NCBI GenBank assembly: GCA_001312325.1
Contig: BBDJ01000018.1
Span: 33,573-97,572 of the forward strand
Direction of reading: 5' to 3'
From: Lysinibacillus pakistanensis
Lineage (GTDB): Bacteria > Bacillota > Bacilli > Bacillales_A > Planococcaceae
DNA: 64,000 nucleotides
A program made the translations under genes and the position numbers. The notes under the pieces are model-generated. The model was given only the letters and a program-made list of their open reading frames with translations. It was not told the DNA's origin and made no database searches. Positions within the stretch are counted from its first letter, which is position 1. Every line of letters begins with the position of its first letter. Below are positions 50,968 to 61,886 of the stretch, piece by piece.

Positions 50968-51376
50968 TTATTCACTCCATTTCTTACGTGACCAAACAAA
51001 GTACATTGCGAGTGGCCACCATAAAATAGCGAAAATAGGATAAATCGCCCAAATTATATGGGGCGTATAGTAAATGTTTATAAAGATAAAAAAATGCAAT
51101 AATTAAGCCGCTACCCCATAGAGAAAATTCCAAATTTAATCTCGACATGTTTTTCTTCTCGGGCTCTTTTACACCTAATTCCTGTTTTAAATCCCCAATA
51201 TCTCCAAATTCCACGATAGCTTTATTAATAGCATCCTCTTCCTCTTTGCCTTGATCCATTAAGTAAAATACTTTTTCTTCAAGATTTTGAATGATTTCCT
51301 GTTTGATCATTTCCGTTTCGTGGTTACGAGGAAAGTCCTTAAAAAGCTCATCAATATGATTTTTAATTTTTTTCAT
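50968..51376 (-). CDS. HAAS-domain membrane protein, PadR partner (one frameshift)
   Basis: This 135-residue protein has a cytoplasmic HAAS domain (NHIDELFKDFPRNHETEMIK; EDAINKAIVEFGDIGDLKQE), which typically accompanies PadR regulators, followed by two membrane helices containing IWAIYPIFAILWWPLAMY. The frame needs one T removed from the T7 near 51090. Its start overlaps the padR stop by four bases (ATGA). HAAS proteins are thought to act together with the PadR-family repressor. Confidence 0.82.
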
Positions 51377-51702
51377 TCTAAGCCCTCCATAAATAAGTCG
51401 ATAATTTCCTTAACTTCCGACCACTCTTTCACTAGCTCATTTAAATAAGCTTTTCCTAATGGGGTAATTCGGTAATATTTTCGTTTGCCACCGTGGGAGA
51501 CATCCCCAAAGTAGGCTTCAATAACTTCCTTTTTTTCAAGACGTTGAAAAACGGCGTATAAAGTTGCCTCTTTAATTTGAAAACGATTATTTGTGCGGAG
51601 ACTTATTTCCTGAGAAATCTCATAGCCATAACGATCTTTCTCTAAAATGAGTCTTAAAATAATGGAATCCAAGTGTCCGCGGATGATATCACTTCGAACC
51701 AT
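51373..51702 (-). CDS. PadR family transcriptional regulator
   Basis: This 109-residue winged-helix regulator of the PadR group has LRLILEKDRYGYEISQEIS, FQIKEATLYAVFQRLEKKEV and a wing GGKRKYYRITPLGKAYLNEL. The frame is intact. It heads an operon of four genes encoding membrane proteins and overlaps the next gene. A perfect 11-bp inverted repeat just upstream is its likely autoregulatory operator. Confidence 0.92.
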   Translation of the reverse strand: MVRSDIIRGHLDSIILRLILEKDRYGYEISQEISLRTNNRFQIKEATLYAVFQRLEKKEVIEAYFGDVSHGGKRKYYRITPLGKAYLNELVKEWSEVKEIIDLFMEGLE

Positions 51703-51736
51703 ACGTCACCTACTTCAATATATTGCTCTATCTGTT

Positions 51737-51762
51737 AGAGTAATATTAGCAAATATTACTCT
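51737..51762. promoter_or_regulatory. Probable PadR operator
   Basis: AGAGTAATATT and AATATTACTCT are perfect inverted arms with a 4-bp spacer, 35 bp upstream of the PadR start codon. Confidence 0.65.
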
Positions 51763-51869
51763 ACCTGTCAAAGTAATTTTAAACATAAAAAATCCCCTTT
51801 TATGGAGGGGATTGTTGAGGAGTATAAGCAATGCAGCTTTAATTAGTGACGTTTTTCTTCATTCTTAAT

Positions 51870-53058
51870 TTACATATATAATGCAGCGAGGAAAATTCCT
51901 AATGCTTCTTCATAGATGTCGTTAAATTGGTTGATTGGTAGAGGGTTAGTACCACTTCCCAACTCGACGGTGAAGCCTGGTCTGCGCCAATCTTGAATAA
52001 ACCAATCTTTATAGCCTGCATAGCTTCCAGCTGAATTGATGGGCTCATAGCCACTAACTCGACTAAATTCAGTAACAAGAATTTTAGACTCGGGAGGCTC
52101 CAAGTTTTCAAAGCCCCAATAAATCACTCTTCCTGTGTATGAAAGGCAAGAACTCTTGCAAAATCTCGCTTCTTTGTTAAATCAGCCATAGCAATGGCCT
52201 CTGGCTCTGATAAAGGTCGTTCCCCACCATAATCCCTCGGCCAGGTGTTTTAGGATTACGTGCACTTTCTAGCTCCCATTTCGCAGGGAACTGATCATTT
52301 AAATCAATGCCATGTATATTGGCTTTCCAACCTGAGAAATTGTTGCTTCCATTGTTCCAATTGATTAGCTGATTTCTTAATGCTTCGTCTTCAGGTGGAC
52401 CTTGTATTACTAAGTTGACACCATCAGGATTGACCATCGGAACTATAGAAAGGGATGTTTGTTGGTAAAGTGGAAGTGTAGAGATACCTCGTATAGTATT
52501 TTGATTGGTAAGTGAAAGTAGGTAGTCATTTAAAAATGTTAAAATAATGGGAGTTGTGATCCATTCATTTGCATGGAAGGAGCCGTTATAATGAATTCTT
52601 TTTAATCCTTTACCAATTAGAATTTCTGGAATTTCATGTCCTAACACAGAATAGCCGATTGCTGAGCTTTGTAAAAATGGATAAGCATCAAGGAGTTTGT
52701 TTAGGTCATTCATCATGATGCTATAGTCGTAACTTTGCTGTCCATTGATAATCCTCCAAGTAATTTGTTGAGGAATTCGAATGGTTTGACCTATTTGAAG
52801 GGCATTTGGGTTAAGATCAGAATTAGCGAGTAAAAGGGCTGTTAGTGGGATATTTCTATTTTGGGCAATTTGCCAAAAAGAATCTCCCTGCCTTATTTGA
52901 TAGTCGTTAGTAATATAACCCGGAATTCGAATACGCTGTCCAACCCTTAAAAATTGGGGGTTTATATTTCGATTCGAATCTATAATTAATTGGAGGGGGA
53001 TTTTAAACACTTCGCTATAACGCCAAAGTGAATCACCAGGTCTTACGAAAATGTCCAC
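51870..53058 (-). CDS. Gamma-D-glutamyl-diamino acid endopeptidase I (LysM-M14; two missing bases)
   Basis: This peptidoglycan peptidase cuts the gamma-D-Glu-(L)-diamino acid bond of cell-wall stem peptides during sporulation or germination. It has two N-terminal LysM domains (RPGDSLWRYSEVFKIPLQLI; RQGDSFWQIAQNRNIPLTAL), then an M14 zinc carboxypeptidase domain with the zinc motif NGSFHANEW, the third ligand His in VLAFHTQEE and the catalytic Glu in GFTVELGSG. Single G residues are missing at about 52232 (GGGG) and 52133 (GG); the repaired length is 396, equal to the published B. sphaericus enzyme as I recall it. GTG 53058 follows AAGGAGAG. Confidence 0.93.
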
Positions 53059-53308
53059 AAATATTCTCTCCTTAGTCAAAATACTTCAATATAAAATGTA
53101 TATGAAAAATGACACGATTTATTAATAGAAGAAAGCGAAATTCACATTATTTTTGTGATGAAGAGTCTTCCTGATATACATACTCTCTTTGTACATCATG
53201 ATAACATTATATGAACAAGGAGCAAAAAAAGAGGGGATTCTTGGTTATTTTTAATAATACAATTATACTAATAATAGATGAATATGACAGGTAAAGGTAG
53301 GAAAACAA

Positions 53309-56039
53309 ATGCTCAATATATTAAAGCTAGGTATACGAACTAAAATTACATTAGGTTATATTGTTATCATACTTTGTTTACTTGCATCGGTAGTTTTCTT
53401 AAATAATCAAATTACTGCTTTACAAAAAGAAAGAAATTTTATTATAAAATATGATTCTCAAGTTCAGGAGTTAACCAACCGAATTGAAAAATACATCTTG
53501 GATATGGAATCAAGTCAACGAGGATTTATCATTACCGGGGATGAAAGCTATTTAGAGCCTTATAATAGTGCTGCCGAAAACTGGAAAATTGATTTTAATG
53601 ATCTCTATCAGCTCTTAGATAATAAACCTAAGCAACAAGAGAAGCTCAAGGAAATAGAGGTAACGATAGAGCATTGGATTGCAACCTCTGGTAATCCAAC
53701 ACTTTTAATGAAGAAGGAAAATAACACTGCTGCGTTAAAGGAATTTTTTTAAGGTCGATGTTGGTCGCAAAGATGTGGAAACAATGCGGAAACAATTTAC
53801 TGCATTTAGATTAGCTGAAAATGCATTTACTCAAACTAAGGCAAATCAATTAGACAAGCGAAATAGCAATATAACGAGTGCTTTATTTGGGCTTTTGGTA
53901 CTTGTTTCGGTAATTTCTATTGTAATCGCTAGTGCAATTTCCCGCTCAATTGTGAAAACGATAACAGAGGTTACTCAAACAATTAAAGAAATTGCAGCTT
54001 CTAAAAGCAATCAAAAGGGCAGAATTTATGTGAAAACCAATGATGAAATAAATACCCTTGCCGATGCTACAAATGAACTTTTAGATTCGATTGAAAAAAG
54101 AGAATGGCTACAGTCAAATATTGCGGACATTGTCACTAAATATCAAGGTATTTCGGTCATTACAAAATTAGCCGAAACCTTCCTTTCTGAAATGGCACAG
54201 AAGACACAATCCTCGCTTGGTGCCTTTTATATTCGTGAAACAACAGAAGATGATATTCAATATGTGAAAAAAAGCTGCATTTGCTGGTACAAGTACGGAT
54301 GTAGGAAAGGATAGCTTTAAACTTGGACAGGGCTTAATTGGACAATGTGCTTGGAAAAAAAAGATTTTCATTTATAAGGATATTCCAGATGAATTTCGTT
54401 TGATCGGAACAGGCTTAGGAGAAGTACCACCTAAAAGTATTCTTATTATCCCAGTTATATTTGAGAAGGATGTAATAGCAGTTGTTGAGTTGGCGACTAT
54501 GACGGACTTCAGTAAGCTTCAGCTGGAATTAGTCAAGCAAGTAGTCGAAACGTTTGGCTTAACAGTGAATAGTGTCGTAGGACGTATGGAAATTGTACGC
54601 TTGCTTAATGAATCCAGAGCGATGACAGAAGAATTACAAGTACAATCGGAGGAGCTACAGACACAATCAGAAGAATTACAAATGCAAACAGAAGAGCTAA
54701 CAATGATTAATGAACAGTTGGAGGAAAGAACGAAAGAGGCAGAGTCCAAATCGCGAGAGCTAGCAAAAGCAAAAAAGGAATTAGAGAAGAGTGCCGAACA
54801 ACTGTTACTCAATTCCAATTATAAATCCGAGTTTTTAGCCAATATGTCACATGAGTTACGAACACCATTAAATAGTATCTTAATTTTATCAGAAATGCTG
54901 GCAGAAAATAGTCAAAGTAATCTAACGGAAGAGGAGGCTGAATTTGCGAAGGTTATCCATTCCTCTGGTGAGGATTTACTTGTACTCATAAATGATATTT
55001 TAGATTTATCAAAGGTAGAGGCAGGAAAGCTGGACATAATGTTTGACGAAGTAAATATGAGTGAGATTCCTCTACAAATCGAGCAGACATTTGCACCTGT
55101 AGCAATGAAAAAGCATTTACAGTTCCATATTTCAAAAGCAGAAAATGTAGTGGATATTTTCTATACGGATGAAAAGAGATTCCAGCAAATCCTAAAAAAA
55201 TTTATTATCAAATGCTTTCAAATTTACAGAGCAAGGTTCCGTAACACTTGCTATTAAACAATTAAAAGAAGAGCAGTTGACAAACAATATGCAGAATATA
55301 AGTGCTGATTGGTTAGAGATTACAGTTTCAGATACTGGCATAGGTATCCCTAAGGACAAGCATCAACTAATATTTGAATCGTTCCAACAGGCAGACGGTG
55401 CAACAGTACGGAAATATGGCGGTACAGGTCTTGGCCTGTCAATTTGTAAAGAATTTGCCAAACTACTTGGAGGTTGGGTTTCTTTACAGAGTGAAGAAGG
55501 GCATGGTAGTAGCTTCACACTGACAATTCCAAGCCTACCTAATGGAATTCAGGAGGAGCAATGTCTTGAATTGGCTATTCATGAGGTTGGAGCTACAACA
55601 GAAATACATGAAATAGAAGAAGAGTTACCTGAAGTTACAGAGGTAGAGGTATTTCAAGGGAAAACTATATTAATAGTAGATGATGATTATCGTAATATCT
55701 ATGCACTAAAAACAGCGCTTGAAAAAAGAGGCATGAATATCTTAGTTGCCAAAGATGGGATAGAGTGCTTAGATATTATGCAAGCTAATCAGGGAGTAGA
55801 TCTTATTCTTATGGATATTATGATGCCTAATATGGATGGCTACGAAACGATGTCTATTATTAGACAACAAATGAAGCTGAAGGATTTACCGATTATCGCT
55901 TTAACGGCGAAGGCCATGAAAAAAAGATCGTGATAAATCATTAGAGGCAGGAGCTTCAGATTACATTAGTAAGCCATTAAATTTAGATCAACTCTTATCC
56001 GTTTTAAGAGTATGGTTAGTTTCTAAAGGGAGTTCATAA
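53309..56039 (+). CDS. Hybrid sensor kinase, CHASE3-HAMP-GAF-HK-REC (RsbK-like; four frameshifts)
   Basis: This 908-residue membrane kinase has two membrane helices flanking a CHASE3 domain ([20 protein letters not shown]), HAMP, GAF, a Gln/Glu-rich coiled coil ([20 protein letters not shown]), the H-box [14 protein letters not shown], ATPase motifs ([16 protein letters not shown]) and a C-terminal receiver ([18 protein letters not shown]). This domain order matches RsbK, the general-stress sensor of B. cereus. Overcalled runs: T7 53744-53750, A7 54267-54273, A7 55194-55200 and A7 55919-55925. A CheR methyltransferase gene follows after 2 bp. Confidence 0.88.
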
Positions 56040-56041
56040 GC

Positions 56042-56895
56042 ATGGATCAATTTCAGCCCTTGGAGCAAAAACTACAAAATAAGCATACAAATTTAGAAAT
56101 TGACTTATTATTGGAGGCAGTTTATCGTTTATCCGGCTTTGATTTCAGAGATTATAATCGTTCTTCCATAACACGAAGAATCTTGAATAGAATGAGAATC
56201 AATAATATCCCAACCGTTTCTAGAGTGCTTGAAAAGGTGATACACGACCAACAGTTTCTAGAGCAGCTATTAAATGATTTTTCCATCAATGTCACTGAGA
56301 TGTTCCGTAATCCAAGTTTTTTTAAAGCATTTCGTCAGGAGGTTATTCCAGATTTACGTAATTATCCTGAAATACGCATATGGCATGCAGGATGTGCAAC
56401 GGGTGAGGAAGTATACTCTATGGCAATTTTGCTAAAGGAAGAGCAGCTCATTGATAAGGCGGTTATTTACGCAACAGATATGAATGAACAAGTATTAGAA
56501 AAAGCAAAAAAAAGGTGCTTTCCCTATACACAAAATGCAAGCATATACTAAAAATTATATGCTTGCAGGTGGTAATGATGCATTTTCTGAGTACTATAAA
56601 ACAGATTATCAGTTTGCGTATTTCCATCCTTCCCTATTAAAAAAATATTATTTTTGCACAGCATAATTTAGTTACGGATCAATCATTTAATGAATTCCAT
56701 ATTATTTTGTGCAGAAATGTTTTAATCTATTTTTCACAGGCGCTACAAAGCAAGGTTCATCAGTTATTTTATGAAAGTCTTAGTGAAAAGGGTTTTTTAT
56801 GCTTAGGTGATAAGGAGACACTGCGCTTTGATGATATTATGGAAAAATATAAAGAAGTTGTAGGCAATGAAAGAATATATCAAAAGATCAATTAA
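56042..56895 (+). CDS. CheR-type protein methyltransferase (RsbM-like; two frameshifts)
   Basis: This SAM-dependent protein-glutamate methyltransferase has 283 residues after repair: N-terminal helical part (YRLSGFDFRDYNRSSITRRI), the SAM motif IWHAGCATGEEVYSMA and IILCRNVLIYF. It is orphan with respect to chemotaxis genes. In B. cereus the orphan CheR protein RsbM methylates the kinase RsbK and damps it; the position directly after an RsbK-like gene suggests the same here. The A8 at 56505-56512 and A7 at 56639-56645 are overcalled. Confidence 0.88.
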
Positions 56896-56899
56896 TGAA

Positions 56900-56949
56900 A
56901 ATCCGCCTATCTTTCTAGATTCACAGAAAGATAGGCGGATTATTTTTTT
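56900..56949. terminator. Bidirectional terminator between the CheR and phosphatase genes
   Basis: AATCCGCCTATCTTTCT and AGAAAGATAGGCGGATT form a perfect 17-bp stem with an 8-base loop, flanked by T-rich sequence. Confidence 0.95.
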
Positions 56950-58092
56950 AAGCATGTGCTTGAATCATTAATACACACATATCATCAGGCTGATTGTCTT
57001 GCTTCTCTTTAGGTAATAAATTATCAATCAGACATTGTGTATAATCCCACTTTGCAGATGTTAGCGTTTGCAGATGTTTCTCAGACTCTATCTCACAAGG
57101 TCCCATCGCCTCTAATACACCATCTGTAAAGAGAATTATTTGTATATCATGCTCGTATTGTATTCTTTGTTTTTTTTACTTCAATTTCATCAAAAAAAGC
57201 CGACTGCACAGCTACCTTGATTTAATGGAACAAGTGTCTTTTCATCAATAAGGGCATAGCCAGAAGGATGGCCGGCATTTACATATTCGATTGTTTTTTT
57301 GTTCTGTATCCATCACTAAATAAATCGCCGTAAAGTAATAAAGATTGTCTTCCTTCCCATTTCTTAAAAGTGTCATATAGCGGTTCAATTCTTTTATGAC
57401 TAATTCAGGCTCTATCAATTGTTTGACAGCTTCTCTAAGAACCGAAGAGATGAACATACAGACAAGTGCTGCCGAAATCCCATGTCCCATCATATCAAGT
57501 AAAATAACAGCATAGCGGTGATCATTTATTTTGTGCCAATAATACATATCCCCTGCCAAATTAGAGGAGGGTAGGTAGGATACCGCTATTTGAATATTAT
57601 TCTCATTTAATGGTGGACTCAGTAGACTTCTTTGGACATGCGTTGCTAAATCTAATTCGTATTGTATTTTCTTTTCCTGCTGTGTATGCCAATCTAATTC
57701 AGCCTTCAATCGTAAGGCCACACGAATTCTAGCAAGAAGCTCCGTTTTATTTATCGGCTTTGTAATATAATCCACCCCACCGATATCCAGGGCCTCAGCA
57801 AGTTTGTTTTTATCTTCTAGAGCGGTGACAAAGATAATTTGAATGTCCTTGAATCTTTCATTTTTCTTAATACGTTTACAGGCTTCAATACCATCTATCT
57901 CTGGCATCATAATATCTAATAAAATTAAATCTACAGAATTTCCTGTCGAATCTTGGACATCAAGCTGTAAATAGTCAAAAAGCTCATAAGCAGATGCTAA
58001 TGAAACACAGTTATCATAACCTGCATTTTTTTAAAATTTTTTTCAATTACAAATAGATTTACTTGATTATCATCTACAAGAAGAATGGTCAT
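56948..58092 (-). CDS. Response regulator fused to PP2C/SpoIIE phosphatase (RsbY-like; five frameshifts)
   Basis: It has an N-terminal receiver domain (MTILLVDDNQVN; phospho-Asp in LILLDIMMPEIDG; VTALEDK; KPINKTEL) followed by a PP2C-type serine phosphatase domain of the SpoIIE/RsbU class (SSNLAGDMYYWHKINDHRYA; VILLDMMGHGISAALVCMF; TDGVLEAMG). The repaired length of 379 is close to RsbY of B. cereus, which dephosphorylates an anti-anti-sigma factor. Overcalled runs lie near 57169, 57202, 57297, 58030 and 58038. It is convergent with the kinase-methyltransferase pair. Confidence 0.87.
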
Positions 58093-58326
58093 AACTATTT
58101 CCCCTTATTCTGTACTGTTGCGCAGATTATTAATATATGTGTATTTAAAAACTCTCAACTACATTATTATACAAAACATTAGAGAATAATGGTATTTTTG
58201 TGTTTTAGAAGGAGTATTTTACTAGGTATTAAGCCTTGGTTATTCATAAAATATTGTAAGAGAAAGTATAAAAGCTCTCAGTGAATAAGTAGGTGTCTAG
58301 TTCATGGACTTTGAATAGCAATATGT
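58093..58326. other. Intergenic region
   Basis: This 234-bp gap holds the promoter region of the phosphatase gene. A string AGTAGGTGTCTAG near 58289 resembles part of the REP-like repeat hairpin seen at 1.3 and 4.4 kb. Nothing else was seen. Confidence 0.3.
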
Positions 58327-59341
58327 CTAATCCTGCTGAATTCGTGCCTTTTTAAAGCCGCCATAAATATCAACTACATTGGCTATGATGGTAATAGCAA
58401 CAGTGACTAGTAATATGCGATCTATAGCAAACAAAACCTTAGCAGAGGTTGTATCTGTAATTGCAGCAATATAGGGTATAGCTGCACTGTGTATGAAATC
58501 AGGTCGATTAACCATAAGAATAAAGACAATGGTCCCTAAACATTGAAGGACAGCATTTAGGACAGCAATTAGAAAAGTCCATTGACCCGCTTTTAATTTA
58601 AATAATGCTAAAGCTATACTTAAAGCGATAGATATCAAAACGACTGGCGCAAAGGACAGTAACACATTTTGGTTGAATATAGGCATAACAAATTTCAATC
58701 CACCTCTATCGTGCGAAGAGTAGATTCCTAAAAGGTGATTTGCATTAAAATAGATAAACGAAAAAAACGGTAATACCTATTAAGCTAAAAATAATATCAG
58801 GAAGTGATATAGTTTTATCTTTTGGGATAACTTTACTATTTAATAAATCATCTGGAGTCCAAGGCTTTTGTTTTTTTATAAAAGGTATTGGGACATCACT
58901 ACCTGAGCGTTCAATTATAATAAAAGAAACTGTAATCCAGAACAGCACGTGTAATATCACTGTGATAACATTTACAATAGTGATAGAAAAAGCATTAATC
59001 ACAGTAGATAAAAGGGCATCTTCTCCGCTGTAGCGTACAATATTTTCTACCACATGAACGATTACCGTAATAAGTATGGCCCAAGGGACGATTAATTTTA
59101 TTGTCCGAATATACGTGTCAAATATTTGTGGGCCAATTAAAAAGTTTGGTGAATCCCTGTAACTTGCTGCGACCTCAATAGGATTTCCTAGCTTTAGAAG
59201 AACTTCCTTTACATCTGATTCTGTATAATCTTCAGGTAACATTTCCTCGATGGTAGATTTTAGCTTAGAACTAATTTCATCTCGTTTCGTTTTGCTTATC
59301 CTTTTTGTAACTTCATGAATATAGACATCAATTAAATCCAT
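58327..59341 (-). CDS. HAAS-domain multi-pass membrane protein (one frameshift)
   Basis: This 337-residue protein has an N-terminal HAAS domain (MDLIDVYIHEVTKRISKTKR; LPEDYTESDVKEVLLKLGNP) followed by about six membrane helices. The C-terminal half (from MPIFNQNVLLSFAPV) reads as a separate frame only because of an A7 run (plus strand 58761-58767). HAAS proteins usually pair with PadR repressors, but none is adjacent. The function is unknown. Confidence 0.8.
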
Positions 59342-59625
59342 TCTAAGTGTCTCCCTTCAATAAATTATTTATCTCATTCAACAGATTTTAGAAGAAATGA
59401 ATTGTGCAGACACAATTCAAAATCCGGACGCATTGACTTTTTCAGGAAGGTGAATAATGGAGAAATGATCCCGGCAGGATGCCAAGCTTAGATCATCTCA
59501 CTGTCACCATACAGTATTATTTTAACTCGTGGTAATATATGTTATTATCGAAAGTTAAAATTAATGTGAAAAATATGATTATGAACAATTTTTTTAGATT
59601 GCAATAAATGAAAAGGGGGATGAAT

Positions 59626-60886
59626 ATGCGAGTGGTAGATAAATTATGGGATGAAGAAGATTTTTTGCAATTTGTCGACATTGTAATTGGTGCTTATCCG
59701 GGAATGCTGGACGGCTCACAGCCAACAAATGAACAATTAAAGGCACTTTTTATCCATAATCAAAACAATGATGAAGCTATTCATTATTATGGATTATGGG
59801 AAGAAAATAATCTGGTTGGTGGTATGAGACTTCATGATTTTGAAATGAATCTACTTTCTAAAATAATTCCAGTTGGAGGGGTTGGTTTAGTTGCGGTCGA
59901 TTTACTTCGCAAAAAAAGAGAGGATTGCTAAGGAATTAATAGAACACTTTTTTTAAAGCATTTTTAGAAAAACAAGTACACTTTGTAGCATTATATCCTT
60001 TTAGACCTGATTTTTATAAAAAAAATGGGCTTTGGCTATGGACCTAAAGTACATCAATACTTAGTAGAGCCTTCCAGCTTTCCGAAAGGTCCAACCAAAA
60101 AGCATCTTAAGTATTTAACAGTGCAGGATCAGCATAAATTAGCAGATTGCTATAAAAGAGTTACAATGAAAAGGCATGGTATGTTTTTAAAAACCGAATC
60201 GGAGCTCGCAGCAATATTTAAAAATCCTCAAAATTATGTGATTGCTGTTGAAAAAGGAGATACCATTCAAGGTTATATAGTATTTTCCTTTACTAAACAA
60301 AGTGATACGAATTTCCTGCTTAACAATTTAGTTATTAAAGAGTTGATTTATGAAACACCAGAGGCATTATTAGAACTTAGCACATTTTTAAATAGCCAAG
60401 CCGATCAGGTTGCTCGAATTGAATGGAACACCCAAGAAGAAAATATTCATTTCTTTTTAGGAGATGTAAGAAATGGATCGAATCATTTAATCCCAAGTGT
60501 CTATCATGCAAGCACTGTGTCAGGAGTTGGCTTGATGTATCGTATTATCAATGTCAGAGGCTTTTTTTGAGGAGTTAAAAACACATAATTTCAATAATCA
60601 AACTTTAACATTTAAGCTTACTGTAGAGGATTCTTTACTCCCAGAAAATAATCAGCAAATCGTTATGAAAACAGTTGATGGCAATATGACAATAGTAGAC
60701 AATCATAAATGCGACGTGGAGATGATAATAGATATTGCAGAACTTTCCTCTCTAGCTATGGGAGTTGTTACAGTACAAGAGCTATTTATGCTCAGTAAGG
60801 TGAAGATTAGTAATGAGCAATTTATTCAGAAATTACATCAACTCTTCTATGTTTATGATAAACCGATGTGTATTACAGCATTTTAG
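59626..60886 (+). CDS. Eis-type GNAT N-acetyltransferase (four frameshifts)
   Basis: This 418-residue enzyme has an N-terminal GNAT domain (AYPGM; VGGVGLVAVDLLRKKERI at the acetyl-CoA-binding region; FYKKMGFGYG), a second GNAT-like domain, and a C-terminal SCP2-like lid (TVDGNMTIVDNHKCDVEMII). This is the layout of Eis, which acetylates amines on aminoglycosides or peptides with acetyl-CoA. ATG 59626 is spaced correctly from AAAAGGGGG; ATG 59608 is not. Overcalled runs: A7 59911-59917, T7 59948-59954, A8 60018-60025 and T7 60562-60568. The natural substrate is unknown. Confidence 0.9.
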
Positions 60887-61372
60887 GGAAGCCATAGGTG
60901 GGCATCCCCATGCGTACTATTTTTCTTTTTTTCATAAAGAGGGTAGAACGTACTGGTCGTTCCAGTGGTGTAATGTTAATAATAAAATAGCTTATAATTA
61001 ATATTAAAATAATAAGTGAATAAATTAAGGTATTGATGGGGTGGTCATGCTCAACAATAATTAATCGAATCATGCTGTAATACCAATATATATAAAGTAT
61101 CGGAGAGGAAAATGATAGTCCTCCTTAAAATATTTAACAATCATTGTGATGAATTCAAAATATAAAAAGAATAGAAGAATATTTGCGAGGAAAAGCTTAT
61201 AGTCGCCTTTATCCTTAGAGAAAATGATAATTTTAAGGAATTCGATCAGTTCTTTAAAAAGTAGGAAGGATAATATAAGCGCAAGAAGTATGAGACAAAC
61301 ATTAAGAAACAATTGTAAAGACTTTGGCACAGCCTTAATTAGTTGTTGATAGGTTGAGTTGTTTTGATCCAT
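60873..61372 (-). CDS. PsiE family membrane protein (one missing base)
   Basis: The product is a PsiE-type protein with four membrane helices, 166 residues after repair. The first part (LFLNVCLILLALILSFLLFK; FFLYFEFITMIVKYF; PLRYFIYIGITA) and second part (IRLIIVEHDHPINTLIYSLI) are the two halves of one PsiE domain. They are split by a missing A at about 61071 (GCAATG reads GCATG). PsiE is known as a phosphate-starvation-inducible protein of uncertain function. The 3' end overlaps the convergent acetyltransferase gene by 14 bp. Confidence 0.82.
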
Positions 61373-61584
61373 CTAATTCCTCCAATCATTATAAGAGACG
61401 ATATAACATAATTATATGGTCGATCGTCTGGCAATTATGATTTGAATATAACATTTAATCGTTAATGTTTTTATACATTTTTGTAAAGTTTTGGTATATT
61501 TTATTGAAAGAATGTTTTCAAATTAATTTAGCGGTATGCTAAAATAGATGTGCATGAATATAAATTATAAAAGGGGTTTTTAAA

Positions 61585-61809
61585 ATGGCAAAAGCTGCAA
61601 ATTCAAATGCAAAAATTACACCAGAACGTTTAGAAGAAGCGTTAAATGTTCGCGATCGTCTTATTATTGAGTTACTAGTACAAGTACTTGATGAAAAGCT
61701 AGTAATTGAACGCCCTGTGCTACGTGAACGTTTAGGAAACCTTGTAGAACTTTCTGACCATGATGCAGAATTAAAGGAAACTTTACACGGTGTAATTAAT
61801 AAACTGTAA
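61585..61809 (+). CDS. Small conserved-looking helical protein
   Basis: This 74-residue, acidic, helical protein starts MAKAANSNAKITPERLEEAL behind AAAAGGGG and has a strong terminator. It has no membrane segment. I do not recognise the family. Codon usage and the clean RBS-terminator context support a real gene. It stands alone between psiE and the chemoreceptor gene. Confidence 0.65.
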   Translation: MAKAANSNAKITPERLEEALNVRDRLIIELLVQVLDEKLVIERPVLRERLGNLVELSDHDAELKETLHGVINKL

Positions 61810-61848
61810 TTCTCTAAGATTTATATAATTATGCTTAAATGTAATTAT

Positions 61849-61884
61849 AAAATCCCCTATAGCTTAGACTGTAGGGGATTTTAA
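61849..61884. terminator. Bidirectional terminator
   Basis: AAAATCCCCTATAG and CTGTAGGGGATTTT flank a 6-base loop, between convergent genes. Confidence 0.9.
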
Positions 61885-61886
61885 TA

